A stretch of DNA of 17,009 nucleotides from the NCBI GenBank assembly GCA_026391515.1, contig JAPLEC010000308.1, forward strand, positions 1 to 17,009. Direction: 5' to 3'. Position numbers and translations under genes: made by a program. Positions 14,863 through 17,009 of the stretch are shown here, piece by piece. The notes under the pieces are model-generated. The model had not been told where the DNA came from. It saw nothing but the letters and a program-made list of their open reading frames with translations, and ran no database searches. Every line of letters begins with the position of its first letter. Position 1 is the stretch's first letter. The DNA is from Bacteroidia bacterium. Lineage in GTDB: Bacteria; Bacteroidota; Bacteroidia; Bacteroidales; VadinHA17.

Positions 14863-14914
14863 CTATTTATTGTTTTGTATCTGTTATAATATAAGAAATA
14901 TATAAAGTTAAATA

Positions 14915-15559
14915 TTACCAGTTGATCGCTTCTTCAGGTACTTTTTCAAGAGATTCGCAAATCCAGTCAGCTTCATGAAGCGAAGATCTGTCGAATGAAG
15001 TGGTCAGAGCCAGACATTTGCAGCCGGCAGCTTTTGCAGCTTTTATACCGCTTACAGCATCCTCGATAACAAGGCATTCCTCAGGTTTCAGACCGATTTT
15101 TTCAGCTGATTTTAAATAAATATCAGGGAATGGTTTCTTGTTTTCGACATCTATCCCGTTTATTGTCGCATTGAAAGTTGAAGCAGGTATTCCAATTTCC
15201 CTGAGGTTAGCCTCCATTTTTACGGTATCAGCGCTGGTAGCGACAGCAATTTTAAAACCCCTTTGCCTGCAGTAATCAACAAAGTCACGTGCACCGGGTA
15301 ATGGCTTCAGTTTCCCCTTTATTATTTTCTGATAAATTTCGTAAGTTCTTGCTTTTACCTTTTCAATATCGACTTTCAGATTGTATTTCTCGGCGACTCC
15401 TCCGATATACCTGTTTTCACCGGTACCCACAAATGGCTTAAAATCTTCAGACTGGACTTTTAATCCAAACTCGGAGAACATAATGATGGCAGCTTGGCAA
15501 ATGAATTGTTCTGAATCTGCAAGAACTCCGTCCATATCAAGAAGAACGCCTTTTATCAT
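14915..15559 (-). CDS. HAD-IA family phosphatase/phosphomutase (beta-phosphoglucomutase-like)
   Basis: This 214-residue cytosolic HAD enzyme has all four motifs. LLDMDGVLADS (6-16) carries nucleophile D8 and acid/base D10. AVATSAD supplies the motif II Ser/Thr, KKPFPDIY the motif III Lys, and VIEDAVSGIKAAKAAG the motif IV acidic residues. A helical C1 cap lies between motifs I and II, as in beta-phosphoglucomutase and 2-deoxyglucose-6-phosphate phosphatase. These enzymes dephosphorylate or isomerise small sugar phosphates; specificity cannot be read here. Its ATG overlaps the upstream aldolase stop as ATGA (15556-15559), a sign of translational coupling, so it probably acts on the aldolase's substrate or product. 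A 52-base A/T-rich gap separates it from the PHP gene, with no promoter evident. Confidence 0.88.
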   Translation of the reverse strand: MIKGVLLDMDGVLADSEQFICQAAIIMFSEFGLKVQSEDFKPFVGTGENRYIGGVAEKYNLKVDIEKVKARTYEIYQKIIKGKLKPLPGARDFVDYCRQRGFKIAVATSADTVKMEANLREIGIPASTFNATINGIDVENKKPFPDIYLKSAEKIGLKPEECLVIEDAVSGIKAAKAAGCKCLALTTSFDRSSLHEADWICESLEKVPEEAINW

Positions 15560-16194
15560 CGGAACATTTTATCAATTTTACGGATCTCTAATGCACTCAA
15601 TGCCCTTTTCTTACCGTTCATTTTTACAATCAATGTCATTTTTGCTGCATTTTCAAGGACCTCCAGTTTATCAAAGGCATGTAAAAGATCCGATCCTGTT
15701 GTAAGAACTCCATGGTTTTCAAGCAGAAGAATATCAGATTCCAGGGCATTTTGTGAAACTATTTCAGCAAGTTCTTCAGATCCCATCAGAGCATAAGGTA
15801 CAAACCTGGGTTCGCCGCAAATTGCCCTCGCTTCAGCAGTCAGGCTTGTATCGATTGTAGTCTTCATTGCCGTAAATGATGATGCAAATATCGGATGGGC
15901 ATGAATGATTGCCGATACTTCTTTATTTCTTCTGTATATTTTAATATGAAGTGCAGATTCGATTGAAGGTTTAAGGTCAGGAGTGAGATTCTCTTCCAGT
16001 AATGACATCAAACCAACCTCCTTCCATTTCATCCTGCCTTTATCGGTAGCGGATGGAGTAATAACTACTATATCGTCCGATATACGCAGACTTATATTCC
16101 CTCCGGAAGTTGTCGTAAGCCCTTGCTTGTAAAGACGACGCATAAAACGGGCAACCTCTTTCCGCTCTTTTTTGTATTTCAGTTCTTTCTTCAT
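15556..16194 (-). CDS. Class II aldolase, L-fuculose-phosphate aldolase-like
   Basis: The 212-residue length is typical for the FucA/AraD/adducin family. Phosphate-binding TTTSGGNISLR (27-37) and ITPSATDKG are present. Catalytic Glu is E79 (KPSIESALH). Zinc ligands are H98 and H100 (IIHAHP) and H161 (LLENHGV). The family either cleaves ketose 1-phosphates such as fuculose 1-phosphate or 5-deoxyribulose 1-phosphate to DHAP and an aldehyde, or epimerises ribulose 5-phosphate. The lack of AraD-specific context and the HAD neighbour favour an aldolase. It is followed by an ATGA overlap with the HAD gene. The same operon encodes a second class II aldolase domain (11649-13622), so the two probably have different substrates. 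The 111-base leader contains a repeat element and no recognisable -7 box. Confidence 0.88.
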   Translation of the reverse strand: MKKELKYKKERKEVARFMRRLYKQGLTTTSGGNISLRISDDIVVITPSATDKGRMKWKEVGLMSLLEENLTPDLKPSIESALHIKIYRRNKEVSAIIHAHPIFASSFTAMKTTIDTSLTAEARAICGEPRFVPYALMGSEELAEIVSQNALESDILLLENHGVLTTGSDLLHAFDKLEVLENAAKMTLIVKMNGKKRALSALEIRKIDKMFR

Positions 16195-16230
16195 ACTATA
16201 TTTTTAAATTCAAACTCTGAACCCTGAACC

Positions 16231-16290
16231 CCACCTTCGCTACCTCCTTCGCTAAAGCTCCGGAGGTCAAAGAAAGCTACGGCAGGCAAG
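16231..16290. repeat. GC-rich intergenic repeat element with CTTCGCTA units
   Basis: CCTTCGCTA occurs twice in tandem (16234-16242, 16246-16254). The second copy belongs to CTCCTTCGCTAAA (16244-16256), shared exactly with 6081-6093. The palindrome CTCCGGAG (16258-16265) follows, then AGCTACGGCAGGCAAGC. It occupies most of the 111-base gap between the HAD-IIA stop and the class II aldolase start. It looks like a dispersed non-coding repeat; no gene is visible in it. Confidence 0.5.
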
Positions 16291-16305
16291 CTTGAACCTT
16301 TCACC

Positions 16306-17009
16306 TTAAATAAGATCCATAACCCCATTTAAAACATATTGCGGACGATATGGAAATTTGTCAATATCATCACGCTCAGTAATTCCACTGAGAACCAGTA
16401 AAGTATCTATTTCAGATTCCAGTCCGCATCTGATATCTGTATCCATCCTGTCGCCAATAACTATTGCCTCTTCTCTTTTTACTCCAAGCTTTCTGAGTGC
16501 TATCCGCATCATCAGCGGGTTAGGTTTCCCGACAAAATAAGCTTTTTTCCCGGTTGCTATTTCTATCGGTGCTATCAGAGCTTTGGTTGAAGGAGTAATT
16601 CCATTTTCAACCGGCCCGCTGACATCCGGATTTGTACCTATAAGCCTTGCACCTCTCAAAACAAGGTTCACAGCCAGCTCAATTTTTTCAAAATTATATC
16701 CATGAGTATCGCCAACTACGACATAGTCCGGATTTACATTATTAATTGTATATCCTACACTATAAAGTGCATGAATAAGTCCTGCATCTCCTATTATATA
16801 AGCGCTTCCATTAGGTTTTTGGCTTGCAAGAAAACCGGCTGTTGCGAGAGCGCTCGTATAAAAATGGTCTTCACCTACAGTTATTCCAAGTCTTTTCAGC
16901 TTCTCATGAAGCTCTTTTGGTGTCCGTTCGCTGGCATTGGTAAGAAACAAATATTTTTTACCGCTGTTTTCAAGCCATGCAAGAAATTCGTCGACACCTG
17001 GTAATAGCT
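16306..17009 (-). CDS. HAD-IIA (NagD/AraL-type) sugar phosphatase, N-terminus outside window
   Basis: The frame is open through the right edge: before the TTG at 16950 it reads LLPGVDEFLAWLENSGKKY, typical HAD-IIA sequence just after motif I. So the true start, and the catalytic DxDG with it, lie roughly 20-25 codons beyond the window. About 233 residues are visible. LFLTNAS is motif II. The large C2 cap spans roughly NVNPDYVVVGDTHGYNFEKI to the Lys-containing GKPNPLM (motif III), and GDRMDTDIRCG is motif IV. Family members (NagD, AraL, phosphoglycolate and p-nitrophenyl phosphatases) hydrolyse small phosphates and often sit in sugar operons. Here it lies 111 bases upstream of the class II aldolase on the same strand, so it may clear or recycle phosphorylated intermediates of the same pathway. 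A separate housekeeping role is also possible. Confidence 0.88.
   Translation of the reverse strand, partial: LLPGVDEFLAWLENSGKKYLFLTNASERTPKELHEKLKRLGITVGEDHFYTSALATAGFLASQKPNGSAYIIGDAGLIHALYSVGYTINNVNPDYVVVGDTHGYNFEKIELAVNLVLRGARLIGTNPDVSGPVENGITPSTKALIAPIEIATGKKAYFVGKPNPLMMRIALRKLGVKREEAIVIGDRMDTDIRCGLESEIDTLLVLSGITERDDIDKFPYRPQYVLNGVMDLI

Noticed and set aside
16948..16950. TTG as the start of the HAD-IIA gene
   Set aside because: Typical HAD-IIA sequence continues upstream to the window edge, so the gene is truncated by the window.

Overview
The window looks like a chromosomal piece of a Bacteroidota genome, probably Bacteroidales. The reasons are moderate-to-low GC, several TAnnTTTG-type -7 boxes, weak or absent Shine-Dalgarno signals, exported enzymes with lipobox signal peptides, and families typical of that phylum. 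No taxonomic marker gene is present, so the assignment is inference. The whole window is carbohydrate and sugar-phosphate metabolism plus one small toxin-antitoxin-like pair.

Layout. (1) 1-1515, plus strand: the C-terminal two thirds of a GH3 glycosidase, cut by the left edge. (2) 1583-2489, plus: an overlapping pair made of a small unknown protein and an AbiEii-type nucleotidyltransferase, behind a good Bacteroidota promoter. (3) 2503-3204, plus: a decayed secreted glycoside hydrolase with an internal deletion and a frameshift. (4) 8045 down to 3216, minus: ribokinase, exported nucleoside hydrolase, exported ADP-ribosylglycohydrolase-family protein and a GRP/RhaT-like sugar permease. Together these read as a ribose/nucleoside scavenging set: cleave ribosides outside the cytoplasm, import the sugar, phosphorylate it. 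(5) 8206-10225: a divergent pair, a sorbitol-dehydrogenase-like zinc enzyme (minus) and a fructokinase-like PfkB kinase (plus), separated by only 40 bp. (6) 17009 down to 10347, minus: a run of six genes. These are a HAD-IIA phosphatase (cut by the right edge), a FucA-like class II aldolase, a HAD-IA phosphatase/mutase, a PHP-domain protein, a class II aldolase fused to a short-chain dehydrogenase, and an L-sorbose-1-phosphate-reductase-like dehydrogenase.

Region 6 is the most interesting part. Two aldolases with complete catalytic residues, two phosphatases, a PHP metalloprotein and two redox modules, mostly overlapping or closely spaced, suggest one coherent pathway for a phosphorylated ketose, polyol or deoxysugar. 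I cannot match it to a named pathway. No isomerase, transporter or regulator for it lies inside the window.

The intergenic spaces hold several repeat or hairpin elements: a CTCTGTG-unit array between the convergent ends at 10225 and 10347, GC-rich palindromic elements at about 4261-4325, 6081-6113 and 16231-16290, and a GTTTC/GAAAC hairpin upstream of the ribokinase. No tRNA, rRNA, CRISPR, insertion sequence or origin was seen, and no gene-free stretch exceeds 300 bp.
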